DNA of 64,000 nucleotides from positions 62,001 to 126,000 of the forward strand of contig JBEIQE010000007.1 of assembly GCA_040376705.1 (NCBI GenBank). Direction: 5' to 3'. The notes beneath the pieces were generated by a model, which ran no database searches, was not told where the DNA came from, and worked only from the letters and a program-made list of their open reading frames with translations. The stretch's first letter is position 1. Every line of letters begins with the position of its first letter. Source of the DNA: JBEIQE01 sp040376705 (GTDB taxonomy: Bacteria > Pseudomonadota > Alphaproteobacteria > UBA2400). Made by a program: the position numbers and the translations under genes. Positions 23,296 through 32,567 of this stretch are shown in pieces.

Positions 23296-25503
23296 ATGGC
23301 CTTACCGCTTGCAGGTACTTACAAGAAGGGCTTTTCGCTGCTTGAGGTCACAATTGCTCTTGGCATATCCGGTATCCTGTTCAGTGCCATCTGGCAGCTC
23401 ACCTCCACCTCAAGCCAGCAGCGTGAATCGGCTGGCCTTGGCAGTCAGGCGCTGATTATTACCTCGGCCACCAAGGATTATATCAGCGGGCAGGTTTCTA
23501 ACCTGCTGTCACTGCCGCAACTGGCCAATCTGGGGGATGTTGCGCGCGTTAAAATTACAAACAGCGATACCGGCCATACAACCAATAGCGTACAGGGCAC
23601 CGGCTACCTGCCGCAGAGCTTTACCAACATCAACAGCTATGGCCAGTCTTATGCCCTGTTCGTACGGCGTGAAGACGCTGGCACCGCGGGCGTCGCCGAT
23701 ATGGGCGACCGGGTGATCGGACTGCTCGTGACAACCGGCGGATCGGCTATCTCTGACCAGATGGGCGCGCGTATCGCTGGCTCGCTTGGTGCACCGGGCG
23801 GCTTTATGTATAGCTCGGATAATCCGGCCAATCCGGCGGCTGCCACTACTGCAAGCGGTGCCTCGGGTGGCTGGCGGATTGATCTGACAGCAGCTGGCTG
23901 GTCCACCATCGGTAGCGTGGCACAGGCGGGCAGGCTGGCCATGCTGGTCAACCTCGTACCTAATGGCGGCGGTATTAACAGCGGCGGTACCGGCGCCAGC
24001 ACCATCAACGATCTTGATGACGGCAAGACCAGCTATACAACCGGCAACATGTTTATCGGGCAGGAGGCTGGTAGCAGCCTGACCAGCGGCACCAATAATA
24101 CCGGTGTGGGCCTCAATGCCCTGCGGCTTCTCACAAGTTCTGTTGGTAATACGGCTTTAGGTACCAATGCCTTGAGGCTGTTTACCGTCGATGCCTCTGG
24201 CAACGATGGCTACCACACTGCGATTGGTTATAACGCTTTGGCCAGTTATGTAGCCGGAACAGGCCCGCAAACAGCGATTGGCGCGCTGGCTCTGGCCTCG
24301 CAGACAGGTGGCAAATGGAATACGGCTGTAGGTAGCAGCGCGGCTGCAGCGCAAACAACTGCCGAAGGCACAACAGCGATTGGTAGCTACGCCCTGCGCC
24401 TGAATACTGCCAATAACAATACCTGCTTGGGTAACAACTGCATGTATAGCAACGTAACCAGCGCAAACAATGTAGCGGTTGGTTCAAGCGCGCTTTACAG
24501 TCTTAATGCAACCGGCGGCAACAACGTGGCAGTTGGTGTGAGTGCTGGCTATAACCTGAATGCTGTTAGCGTGAGTGATGCTATGAACAACACTCTTGTT
24601 GGCGGCAGCGCAGGCAGCAACCTGACTACAGCCTCAAACAGCATCATGATTGGTTATAATACCGCTGGTGGCAGCGCCACGGCAGCCAACCAGCTGAACA
24701 TTGGTAATACCATTTATGGCGACCTGGTGACCAAGCAGGTAAGCATCAATAACCCCACACTAGTACCTGATATCGCTTTTGATGCGGGCAGCACGACCAC
24801 CAGCAGCCGCCTGGCAGTAGGTACTACGGCACAGCGCCCCAACTGCACGGCAGCACTGGTTGGTGCCCAGCGCTGGAATACTACCTTTAACGGGCTTGAG
24901 GTTTGCGATGGCGTGAACTGGAAGACCATTCAGCTGATTGATGCCAGCGCCGCCCCGCCTGAGCCTAACCCCGGCCACGGCTATCTGGTGCTGACCGAAA
25001 GCACTTGGCAGGGCAACCTCGGCGGGCAGCTTGGCGCAGATGCAAAGTGCTATACCGAGCTGACCACCAAAACCAACTGGATGGGTTATGCCGATGCACT
25101 GGCCAACGGCCAGCTGGTGCCGTCCAACATCTACGCCAAGCTGGTCACCACTCCCGGCCTTTCTTATGCCACTTATCATTTTGCCCGCGTGGGCGACCCC
25201 ACGGTTGGTGGTGCCAGCATTCAGGTTGATGAAACGGGTAATTACCCGGGCGGTAGCGGTGTTGCATGGTCCGGCCTCAACTACTTTGGCGGTGCCTTTA
25301 ACTACTGGACCGGCAACCAGTACGGGAACACCTGGCTGAGCTACCAGAACAACCAGAGCAAATGCGACCCGATGTTTACCGACAACAGCAACACATTGGT
25401 TGGCAGCATCGGCTCGAGCGGCTCGACCGGACAGGGGCGCTGGTGGTCAAGCGCTGTCGCATGCGACAATTACCTGCCGATTATGTGCCTGGTGCACCCG
25501 TAA
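23296..25503 (+). CDS. PilV-like prepilin 2 with repeat head and lectin-like tip
   Basis: A complete 735-residue paralogue of the preceding gene. The prepilin signal is YKKG|FSLLEVTIALGISG with Glu+5. A pilin-type domain of about 200 residues follows, then a central region of NTAIG/NNVAVG-type repeats, a CDGVNW module and a C-terminal lectin-like domain with four Cys ending RWWSSAVACDNYLPIMCLV. The N- and C-terminal regions are highly similar to paralogue 1 while the centre differs in length and sequence. ATG 23296 is chosen because AGGAGA lies 7 nt upstream; in-frame starts at 23248 and 23263 would add residues before the signal. Probably a minor pilin carrying a tip adhesin; no pilus machinery is visible nearby. 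Confidence 0.8.
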   Translation: MALPLAGTYKKGFSLLEVTIALGISGILFSAIWQLTSTSSQQRESAGLGSQALIITSATKDYISGQVSNLLSLPQLANLGDVARVKITNSDTGHTTNSVQGTGYLPQSFTNINSYGQSYALFVRREDAGTAGVADMGDRVIGLLVTTGGSAISDQMGARIAGSLGAPGGFMYSSDNPANPAAATTASGASGGWRIDLTAAGWSTIGSVAQAGRLAMLVNLVPNGGGINSGGTGASTINDLDDGKTSYTTGNMFIGQEAGSSLTSGTNNTGVGLNALRLLTSSVGNTALGTNALRLFTVDASGNDGYHTAIGYNALASYVAGTGPQTAIGALALASQTGGKWNTAVGSSAAAAQTTAEGTTAIGSYALRLNTANNNTCLGNNCMYSNVTSANNVAVGSSALYSLNATGGNNVAVGVSAGYNLNAVSVSDAMNNTLVGGSAGSNLTTASNSIMIGYNTAGGSATAANQLNIGNTIYGDLVTKQVSINNPTLVPDIAFDAGSTTTSSRLAVGTTAQRPNCTAALVGAQRWNTTFNGLEVCDGVNWKTIQLIDASAAPPEPNPGHGYLVLTESTWQGNLGGQLGADAKCYTELTTKTNWMGYADALANGQLVPSNIYAKLVTTPGLSYATYHFARVGDPTVGGASIQVDETGNYPGGSGVAWSGLNYFGGAFNYWTGNQYGNTWLSYQNNQSKCDPMFTDNSNTLVGSIGSSGSTGQGRWWSSAVACDNYLPIMCLVHP

Positions 25504-25618
25504 CCCGGTTATTTGGACGTAAAATTAACGACTTGGCGCCCAAACAGGGGCCCAACCGCCGTTGTCGCAGGCGAGGGCTTGTCTTGACCCCCTCGCCAGC
25601 CTCCGCTAAACCTCTGGC

Positions 25619-26269
25619 ATGACTGATAATACTGCCTTCTTCCGTGAAGTTGATGAAGATGTTCGCCGCGAGCGGATGGAACGTCTTTGGAAAAAACATG
25701 GCCCCGTCCTCATTGGCGTTGCGCTGCTGGTGGTGCTTGGCACTGCTACCGCTACCTATATGCGCAGCCAGCAGAACCAGAAGTTCGAAGCTGCGACCAC
25801 GCAGGTGGCCGAAGTGCTGCAGACACTGAAGGCCGAGAACTCGGCCGAAGTGCAGGATAAGCTGGTTACCCTGGCGCCTACGCTGCCCGAAGGCCAGTCG
25901 GCCATCGCCCGGCTTTATGTAGCTGGCCTTGCCAGTGAGGGTAACAACCGCGAGAAGGCTCTGACCCAGCTGGCCGAAATCGCCAACGATACCCGCATTC
26001 AGCCGCTTTATCGCGATCTGGCGCGCCTGACCTCAATTCAGCTGCGCATCGATAGCGATGATACTGCCAAGCTGCGTGCCGAGCTTGACCCGCTGATGGC
26101 CGCCGGCCAGCCGTGGCGCTTCTCGGCCCGCGAAGCGGCGGCGCTACTCGCGATCAAGTCGGGCGATACTGCTTCGGCCCGCGATCTCTACGAGCAGCTG
26201 AAAAACGATGCTGATGCGCCAGTAAGCATCAAGGATCGTGCCAGCAAGCTCGCCAGCATCTTCAACTGA
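25619..26269 (+). CDS. YfgM-like single-TM TPR protein
   Basis: 216 residues: a short charged cytosolic N-terminus (FFREVDEDVRRERMERLWKKHG), one membrane helix (VLIGVALLVVLGTATATYM, about residues 30-48) and a periplasmic helical TPR-like region. The family (TPR_21/YfgM) is an accessory of envelope protein export and sits beside bamB and der here, as in other proteobacteria. A TTGACC at 25584-25589 may be part of its promoter, but the -10 is poor. Confidence 0.8.
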   Translation: MTDNTAFFREVDEDVRRERMERLWKKHGPVLIGVALLVVLGTATATYMRSQQNQKFEAATTQVAEVLQTLKAENSAEVQDKLVTLAPTLPEGQSAIARLYVAGLASEGNNREKALTQLAEIANDTRIQPLYRDLARLTSIQLRIDSDDTAKLRAELDPLMAAGQPWRFSAREAAALLAIKSGDTASARDLYEQLKNDADAPVSIKDRASKLASIFN

Positions 26270-26293
26270 ACCCTCCCGCCGGAGATAGCCACC

Positions 26294-27619
26294 ATGCGCT
26301 GTGCCAAGTATACCTTGCCGCTAATCGCCCTCTTCGCCCTTACCAGCTGCAGCAGCTGGATGGGCGAGAAGGAACCGCCACCGTTGGCGGGCGAGCGCAT
26401 TTCAGTTCTGAGCTTTGACCAGCGCCTGCAGGCCGACCCCGCACTCGCACAAACCACACTGGCCTTACCGGCTGCCCAAACCAATGCAGAATGGGCTTTT
26501 GCTGGTGGCAGCTCGAGCCATAGTGGCGGTGTTTACGCCCTTGCTGACGCCCCGCGCAAAGCCTGGGACGAAGGCGTGGGCGAAGGCGTGGATAGCGATA
26601 ACCCCATCATCAACACGCCGATCGTTTCGAACGGCGTGGTCTTTACAACCGACAGCACCGCTAACGTCACCGCTACAAATGCCGAGACCGGCAAAGAACT
26701 CTGGTCGCAGCGCATTTCCCCCAGCTCAATGGCCGATAAAGCCACCGGCAGCGGCCTGGCGCTGGCTGGCGGCCGCCTGTTTGCCACCGTTGGCTATGGC
26801 GAAGTGGTCGCGCTCGACCCCAGCAACGGCGCGCAGCTTTGGCGTGCAGCTGTAGGCACCCCCCTGCGCAGCGCCCCTACATCTGACGGCCAGCGTGTTT
26901 ATATTGTCTCCATCGACAATCAGCTGCTCACCCTTGCGGCTGATGATGGCCGCCTGCTGTGGAAGCATAGCGGTATTGTTGAATCAACCGGCCTGTTGGG
27001 CGCGCCCAGCCCCGCTGTTGGCCCCGGCTATGTGCTGGTGGCTTATTCATCGGGCGAATTATACGCACTTAACGCCGAGAACGGCCGCGAGCTGTGGTCG
27101 GACAGCCTTTCAGGCACCCGCCGCGACAGTGGCGTAATGGCAATTGCCGCTATCCGGGGTATGCCCGCGCTTACAGCAGATGGCTCAACTGCGGTTGCCA
27201 TCAGCAACTCGGGCCGCATGGTAGCGATTGATGTTCGCAGCGGCCAGCGCATGTGGGACCAGCGCATCGGCGGCAATCAGATGCCATGGATTGCAGGCGA
27301 CAGCGTTTTCATCATCGATAATCTGGCGCAGCTGACCGCGATTAACCTGCGTGATGGCCGTATCCGCTGGATCAACCAGCTGCCGCAATGGAAAGAGAAC
27401 GACCAGAAAGAAGGCCTGATTGCCTGGTATGGTCCGGTTCTGGCTGGCGGCAAGTTGTGGCTCACCAATAATCTCGGCCGTATGCTGGCATATAACCCTG
27501 CTAATGGTACTGAAGCTGGGCTTTACAAGCTCGATGACCCGATTAACCGCCCGCCTGTTGTAGCGGGTGCCACCCTTTACACTCTTGATGACGGTGCACA
27601 ACTCACCGCCTGGCGGTAA
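26294..27619 (+). CDS. bamB: Outer membrane protein assembly lipoprotein BamB
   Basis: 441 residues with a lipoprotein signal (LIALFALTSCSS, Cys near residue 17) and a PQQ-type beta-propeller: repeated blocks such as ATNAETGKELWSQRI, ALDPSNGAQLWRAAVG, ALNAENGRELWSDSL and AINLRDGRIRWINQL. BamB is the propeller subunit of the BAM complex that inserts outer membrane proteins. GGAGA precedes the ATG. It lies between the yfgM-like gene and der (6 bp gap), a conserved operon. Confidence 0.92.
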   Translation: MRCAKYTLPLIALFALTSCSSWMGEKEPPPLAGERISVLSFDQRLQADPALAQTTLALPAAQTNAEWAFAGGSSSHSGGVYALADAPRKAWDEGVGEGVDSDNPIINTPIVSNGVVFTTDSTANVTATNAETGKELWSQRISPSSMADKATGSGLALAGGRLFATVGYGEVVALDPSNGAQLWRAAVGTPLRSAPTSDGQRVYIVSIDNQLLTLAADDGRLLWKHSGIVESTGLLGAPSPAVGPGYVLVAYSSGELYALNAENGRELWSDSLSGTRRDSGVMAIAAIRGMPALTADGSTAVAISNSGRMVAIDVRSGQRMWDQRIGGNQMPWIAGDSVFIIDNLAQLTAINLRDGRIRWINQLPQWKENDQKEGLIAWYGPVLAGGKLWLTNNLGRMLAYNPANGTEAGLYKLDDPINRPPVVAGATLYTLDDGAQLTAWR

Positions 27620-27625
27620 CTAAAC

Positions 27626-28969
27626 ATGCTTCGTCTTGCCCTTGTTGGCCGTCCTAACGTCGGCAAGTCGACCCTGTTTAACCGCCTTGTCGGCAAGAAA
27701 CTGGCGATTGTGCATGACCAGCCGGGCGTGACCCGCGACTGGAAGGAAGCACCTGCACGCCTCTCGGACCTGCACTTTATTGCTATCGATACAGCAGGTC
27801 TTGAAGACGTCGCGACTGATGTGATTGCCAAGGGCATGCGCCAGCAGACCGAAGCCGCGCTGCAGCGGGCCGATGTTGTGCTGTTCGTGATTGATGGCCG
27901 CGAAGGCCTGACCACCATGGATAAGGCACTGGCCAAGTGGCTGCGCCGCCAGGGCCGCCCTGTTTTGCTGTGCGCCAACAAGTGTGAAAGCAAGGTTGAC
28001 CTTTCCGACGCCTACGACCTTGGCCTTGGCAACCCGATTGCCATTTCGGCAGCTCATGGCGATGGCATGGCTGATCTCTATTCAGCCCTCTCCCCGCACG
28101 TCGATGCCGCCAAAGAAGAAGGCGAAGAAGTTGATCTGGATGACGACGACAAGCCAATTCGCCTCGCGCTGGTCGGCCGCCCGAATGTGGGTAAATCAAC
28201 CCTGCTCAACGCCTTTTTAGGCGAAGAACGCGCCATGGTAAGCCCGATTGCAGGCACCACGCGCGATACGATTGCCGAGCGTTGGGACTACAAGGGCAAG
28301 AGCTTCAGGCTGGTTGATACCGCTGGTTTGCGCCGCAAAGCCAAGATCGAGGAAAGCCTCGAGCAGCTGGCAGTAAACGAGACCCTGCGTATCATCCGTT
28401 TGGCTGAAATTGTGGTGCTGGTGCTTGATGCCAACGCGCCGCTTGAGGCGCAGGAACTGACGATTGCCGACCTCGTGCTGCGCGAAGGCCGTGCACTCGT
28501 GATTGCACTGAACAAGTGGGACACGGTGCAAAACCAGTCGGAAGTAATCAAGGCTGTTGAGAAAAAACTGTTCGACAGCTTGCAGCAGGCCAAGGGTATT
28601 GCCGTTGTACCCATCTCGGCGCTTAAAAAGCGCAAGCTGGACAAGCTGATTGAGGCCGTGATTGAAACCCACAACGTGTGGGATACCCGCGTGACCACCG
28701 GCCAGCTCAACCGCTGGCTCGAAGCCATGCTTGAGGCCAACCAGCCACCCATGGTAAAGGCCCGCCGCATCAAGATCCGCTATGCCACGCAGCGCAAAGC
28801 GCGGCCGCCAACCTTTGTACTGTTCTGCGGCACCCATGCCGTACCGCCCGAGAGTTATATCCGCTATCTGGTGAATGGCCTGCGCGAGCGCTTCTCGATC
28901 TGGGGCGTGCCCATTCGCATGGAAGTGAAGAAGGGCCGCAACCCCTACGAAGAGAAAAAAGAAGAATAA
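27626..28969 (+). CDS. der: Ribosome biogenesis GTPase Der (EngA)
   Basis: 447 residues with two consecutive GTPase domains: GRPNVGKST at the extreme N-terminus and again near residue 185, DTAGL twice, and the second-domain NKWD. The acidic inter-domain linker EEGEEVDLDDDDKP and the C-terminal KH-like domain are present. It assists maturation of the 50S subunit. Part of the yfgM-bamB-der unit. Confidence 0.97.
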   Translation: MLRLALVGRPNVGKSTLFNRLVGKKLAIVHDQPGVTRDWKEAPARLSDLHFIAIDTAGLEDVATDVIAKGMRQQTEAALQRADVVLFVIDGREGLTTMDKALAKWLRRQGRPVLLCANKCESKVDLSDAYDLGLGNPIAISAAHGDGMADLYSALSPHVDAAKEEGEEVDLDDDDKPIRLALVGRPNVGKSTLLNAFLGEERAMVSPIAGTTRDTIAERWDYKGKSFRLVDTAGLRRKAKIEESLEQLAVNETLRIIRLAEIVVLVLDANAPLEAQELTIADLVLREGRALVIALNKWDTVQNQSEVIKAVEKKLFDSLQQAKGIAVVPISALKKRKLDKLIEAVIETHNVWDTRVTTGQLNRWLEAMLEANQPPMVKARRIKIRYATQRKARPPTFVLFCGTHAVPPESYIRYLVNGLRERFSIWGVPIRMEVKKGRNPYEEKKEE

Positions 28970-29039
28970 TCAGTCACTTATATGTAATGACATTTCCGCA
29001 GGTTCTTGTGCATAATATGCCTGACCTTAGGAGACCTAC

Positions 29040-29462
29040 ATGACTGTGCCTGTCCGTTTGGGCGACATTCTCATCCGCAACAAGCACATTGCCCCGCATC
29101 AGCTGGGTATTGCTTTAGCCGTACAGCGCAAGTCGCGCCTGCCTTTGGGACAGATCCTGATACAAACCCGCATCATCAACCGTGTGCAGCTGCTCCTCGC
29201 ACTGCTGCAGCAGAAGCTGGGCCGTACGTTTGGCGGCGGCAAGCAGCAGGTTGGCAAATATGGCCACGAGATGGTGAGCTGGGGCCGCGCCCTGCTTGAG
29301 CTGCATGTAAAACAGGCGGTAGCGACCGAGAACAAGTCAGCCGCACTCAACGAGACTATTCGCCTGCGCAGCGAGTTGGCCAATCTGCCAGCCAACCGCG
29401 CTGGCCGGATTGTCGAGAACGATAAGGCGCTTAAAGAGCGCATCCTCACCGGTAATTTCTAG
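29040..29462 (+). CDS. Stand-alone MshEN/GspE-N-like small protein
   Basis: 140 residues. Residues about 6-60 read VRLGDILIRNKHIAPHQLGIAL...LPLGQILIQTRIINRVQLLLALLQQ, two tandem copies of the LGxxLxxxxxI layout seen in MshEN domains at the start of GspE/PilB-type ATPases, some of which bind cyclic-di-GMP. The remaining 80 residues are a basic helical tail; no ATPase domain follows. AGGAGA precedes the ATG. The stop overlaps that of the convergent rhomboid gene by a few bases. A free-standing domain could be an adaptor for a pilus or secretion motor. Confidence 0.65.
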   Translation: MTVPVRLGDILIRNKHIAPHQLGIALAVQRKSRLPLGQILIQTRIINRVQLLLALLQQKLGRTFGGGKQQVGKYGHEMVSWGRALLELHVKQAVATENKSAALNETIRLRSELANLPANRAGRIVENDKALKERILTGNF

Positions 29463-31045
29463 TTACACAGCTCAGCCCGCTTAAGCATACCGATATATTG
29501 CTCGCTGGCACCAGTGCACAGCTCGGGCGTTGCCATGACACGCGCCTCGGTTTCGCGTAGCTGCATGAGCAGGGATATAACCAGCATGGCCTGCATATCA
29601 TAGCGCAGTTGCGGCTTGAAGTTGAACTGCAGTACACGCTCGAAGCTCAGCGCCTTGCGGAACATTGCCTCGGCCTCACGCCCCTCCTGCGCATCGAGCA
29701 GCACCAGACCCTGCATCATGTAAAGGCGCGGATCATCAGGGTACTGCGCAATCAACTTATTGGCGTTGGTAAAGCTGCTGGCATCCTCATACGCGCTATC
29801 AGGCGCAAGACTGGCGGCAAAGCGCGAGCCCTGCGCCAGATGCTGCTGCACCTGCAGGCCACCATAAACGCACAGCAGAATGCCAATACCGGCAAGCACA
29901 TGCATAACCGGCTGCAATGAGGGGCGCTTTTGTTGCCGCGGCCAGACTGCATAGGCCAGCCAGCCGAGCAAGCCGCCCATAAGGGCGCCGCCAATATGGC
30001 TGTAAAAATCAATCCCCTGCCCGCTGAGGAAGAAAATTGGCACAATCGAAAGCGCCAGCACCTGCCCCATGTTCATTTGCACGCCGCTGCGCGCGTGGCC
30101 ATGCGGCAGGCGGTAACTACAGGCAAACGCTGCCGCCACCACGCCCATAACAGCGCCTGATGCACCAACAGCCGTCATATCCGCAACATTAAACGCCAGC
30201 GAAAAAGCCGAGCCTGCAATACCGCTCAGCACAAGAATGGTAGTGAACCACGCCCAGCCCAGCATGCGCTCGAGCACATTACCCGCCATATACAGCACCA
30301 GCGCATTCATGAAGATATGCAGCAACCCGCCGTGCAGGAACATCATGGTCAGCAGACGCCACCATTCTCCCTCTGCAACCAGCTGGCGGTTAAGCGCGCC
30401 GATATCGAGCAGCTGCGGCACGCTTAGCCCATTCACGGGACTGCCGAAAGCAACCGCACCCGCGATGTAAATGCCAATGATAATCGCCATAAGGCCATAG
30501 GTGGCCACAGGCGGCCGATTCATTTCAAGCGCCGGAGGCTGGAAGCTTTCGGCTGTGAAGGGCACACGCGGGCCACGTAGCAGCCTGCGGTAATCGCGCC
30601 CCCAGCTGGACAGGCTGGTGAGGCGACCGGGGCTATAGACCTCGCGTTGATTGACATCAATAGCGCTGGCCTGAATATGCACCACACTACCCACACGCTT
30701 GCGGTAGGTGGTCAGGCGCTGCTTTTGCTCGGCCGTAACTGGCATCAGCCCGCACTCGATGAGCTGCAGTACCACCGGCATTTTGGTGCCTTGTACCTGA
30801 CCGCCATACTTCTGGCAGGCGCCTGCAATCTCGATCATCTGCTCGCGCGTGAGGGTGAAGATACGGTTAGGTGTACGCTCGCCATCAATAATCGCTGTCA
30901 GGGTAAGCGCATATCCATCCATGCGGGTGAGCAGATAATCGCAATCAGCCGCAAGGGCCGCAGCTTCAGGCGGATGGCCAGGCTGGAAGCCATGATTGGC
31001 GATTAAATGTTTGGTGAGATAGACAGCAAAGCTCTCTGCCGTCAT
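29459..31045 (-). CDS. Rhomboid intramembrane serine protease with C-terminal TPR-like part
   Basis: 528 residues. A soluble N-terminal domain of about 170 residues of unknown type is followed by the rhomboid core: EGEWWRLLTMMFLHGGLLHIFMNALVLY, catalytic Ser296 in GASGAVMG and catalytic His350 in SHIGGALMG. A last membrane helix leads to a C-terminal region with a TPR-like NANKLIAQYPDDPRLYMMQGLVLLDAQEGREAEAMFRKAL. It cleaves membrane proteins within the bilayer; substrates unknown. Its start overlaps the SDR stop by 4 bp. Confidence 0.88.
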   Translation of the reverse strand: MTAESFAVYLTKHLIANHGFQPGHPPEAAALAADCDYLLTRMDGYALTLTAIIDGERTPNRIFTLTREQMIEIAGACQKYGGQVQGTKMPVVLQLIECGLMPVTAEQKQRLTTYRKRVGSVVHIQASAIDVNQREVYSPGRLTSLSSWGRDYRRLLRGPRVPFTAESFQPPALEMNRPPVATYGLMAIIIGIYIAGAVAFGSPVNGLSVPQLLDIGALNRQLVAEGEWWRLLTMMFLHGGLLHIFMNALVLYMAGNVLERMLGWAWFTTILVLSGIAGSAFSLAFNVADMTAVGASGAVMGVVAAAFACSYRLPHGHARSGVQMNMGQVLALSIVPIFFLSGQGIDFYSHIGGALMGGLLGWLAYAVWPRQQKRPSLQPVMHVLAGIGILLCVYGGLQVQQHLAQGSRFAASLAPDSAYEDASSFTNANKLIAQYPDDPRLYMMQGLVLLDAQEGREAEAMFRKALSFERVLQFNFKPQLRYDMQAMLVISLLMQLRETEARVMATPELCTGASEQYIGMLKRAELCN

Positions 31046-31779
31046 TGAGCAGCTTTCTGCACCACAGGCACAGCACGAACCCGCCCACCTGAGGGGAGCA
31101 GGTTATTGCCCATCGCCATTTCGATAAACGTATCGGTAATCGCTTCGGGCGGGGGGAGCAGTGCTTCATCCTCGCCGGGGAAGGCTTCGGCCCGCAGATT
31201 GGTGCGCACAGCGCCGGGGTCGATGATATGCACCTTGATGTTGGTCTTGGCGGTTTCGGCCGCATAATGTTGCGCCATATGCTCGAGTGCGAGCTTGGAG
31301 ACTGAATAAGCACCCCAGAACGGCATGACCGCGCGGGCAACACCGGAGGTTACAAAAATCGCCGCGCCAGATTCGCTCACGCGCAGCAACGGGTCCATGG
31401 CACGAATGAGGTGGTAATTGGCGGTGAGGTTAAGCGCGATGGTGCGCTCGAACTTTTTGGCCTCAGACTGCGCCAAGGGACCCAGCACGCCCAGCGTGGC
31501 GGCATTAGCCACCATCACATCAAGGCGTTTGAACTTCTCGAAAATCGCTGCGCCCAGCTGATTGATGCTCTCGCTCTTGAGCAGGTCGAGCGGCACCACC
31601 ATCGGCTCAAGGCCACCAGCTTTGGTAATTTCATCTGCCACTTCCTGCAAGCCGCCAATGGTTCGGGCCGCAAGAATGAGCTGCGCACCTTCAGCCGCAA
31701 ACGCTTTTGAAACAGCAGCGCCGATACCGCGGCTGGCTCCGGTCACGAGCACGATGCGGCCATGCAGACGCTTGTTCAT
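31042..31779 (-). CDS. Short-chain dehydrogenase/reductase
   Basis: 245 residues of a classical SDR: NAD(P)-binding TGASRGIG, NAATLG at the N-A-A-x position, catalytic Ser in FVTSGVA, and YxxxK in YSVSKLALE. PGAVRT follows. The substrate cannot be told; YciK-like SDRs are the nearest pattern. Between cvpA (5 bp gap) and the rhomboid gene (ATGA overlap). Confidence 0.9.
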   Translation of the reverse strand: MNKRLHGRIVLVTGASRGIGAAVSKAFAAEGAQLILAARTIGGLQEVADEITKAGGLEPMVVPLDLLKSESINQLGAAIFEKFKRLDVMVANAATLGVLGPLAQSEAKKFERTIALNLTANYHLIRAMDPLLRVSESGAAIFVTSGVARAVMPFWGAYSVSKLALEHMAQHYAAETAKTNIKVHIIDPGAVRTNLRAEAFPGEDEALLPPPEAITDTFIEMAMGNNLLPSGGRVRAVPVVQKAAQ

Positions 31780-31784
31780 GATGG

Positions 31785-32495
31785 TTATTCCTGCGTAGTG
31801 CGGTTGATGACATCATTGAGGCTGTCGCGCGCGGGCGCACTGTAGCCACGGTTTTCATCGCTTGGCGTCTCGCGGTCTTCCGGCTTGGGCTGAATCAGCT
31901 CTTTGATCGGGTCGATCTTGGTGAGGTCATCCAGCGTCAGGCCCTTATCCGGCGCGAAAGAAGTGATGATGCGGGCACCCGCAGCCAGCGCGGGTGTGGT
32001 GCGCGCTTCCTTGAGCACAACCTGCATGCTGCCCGGCACTACGGCCTCGCCCTCCTTAGGCTGAGGGAAGACAAATGAAACACACATGAACAAGAGCGAG
32101 ACGATAATGGCACCGCGCACAAGGCCGAACAGGAAGCCGAGCGAGCGGTCAATTGCGCTGAGATTGGTTTTCTGGATCCGGCGCGATACCACATAGCTGA
32201 TGGCAGAGGTGACAACCAGTGCCCCCAAAAACAACACCGTAGCCGATACGCCCTGCGCCACCAGCGTGACGGTTTTGGAATTGGTATCAAGAATGGTTTT
32301 CATGTAGGGCTCAACATACGGCATCATGTGCGGCATGCCATAAAGCGCAGCGGCAACAGCGGCGATAAGCCCGACAATGGTGAGCACCTCGGCCACAAAG
32401 CCGCGCACCAGCGCCAGCAGGCCAGAGATGAGAACGATAATCAGAACAACGATATCGACCGGGTTGGCACCGTAAATATCCACCATAAACTCCAT
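31785..32495 (-). CDS. cvpA: CvpA family membrane protein
   Basis: About 236 residues with four membrane helices: PVDIVVLIIVLISGLLALVRGFVAEVLTIVGL is the diagnostic CvpA start, then FLGALVVTSAISYVVS and SAIDRSLGFLFGLVRGAIIVSLLF. A Pro/Asp-rich cytosolic tail follows. The start is uncertain: ATG 32495, ATG 32486 (GGAG 4 nt upstream) or an upstream GTG at 32540. CvpA is linked to colicin V production and envelope integrity; in many alphaproteobacteria it follows radA and precedes purF, which is missing here. Confidence 0.85.
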   Translation of the reverse strand: MEFMVDIYGANPVDIVVLIIVLISGLLALVRGFVAEVLTIVGLIAAVAAALYGMPHMMPYVEPYMKTILDTNSKTVTLVAQGVSATVLFLGALVVTSAISYVVSRRIQKTNLSAIDRSLGFLFGLVRGAIIVSLLFMCVSFVFPQPKEGEAVVPGSMQVVLKEARTTPALAAGARIITSFAPDKGLTLDDLTKIDPIKELIQPKPEDRETPSDENRGYSAPARDSLNDVINRTTQE

Positions 32496-32567
32496 AAAAA
32501 AGGGCTGGCGTTTATTAACACGCGATGCCCCCGGTGTCACCTACAGGATATATCAGTAACGCTGGGG

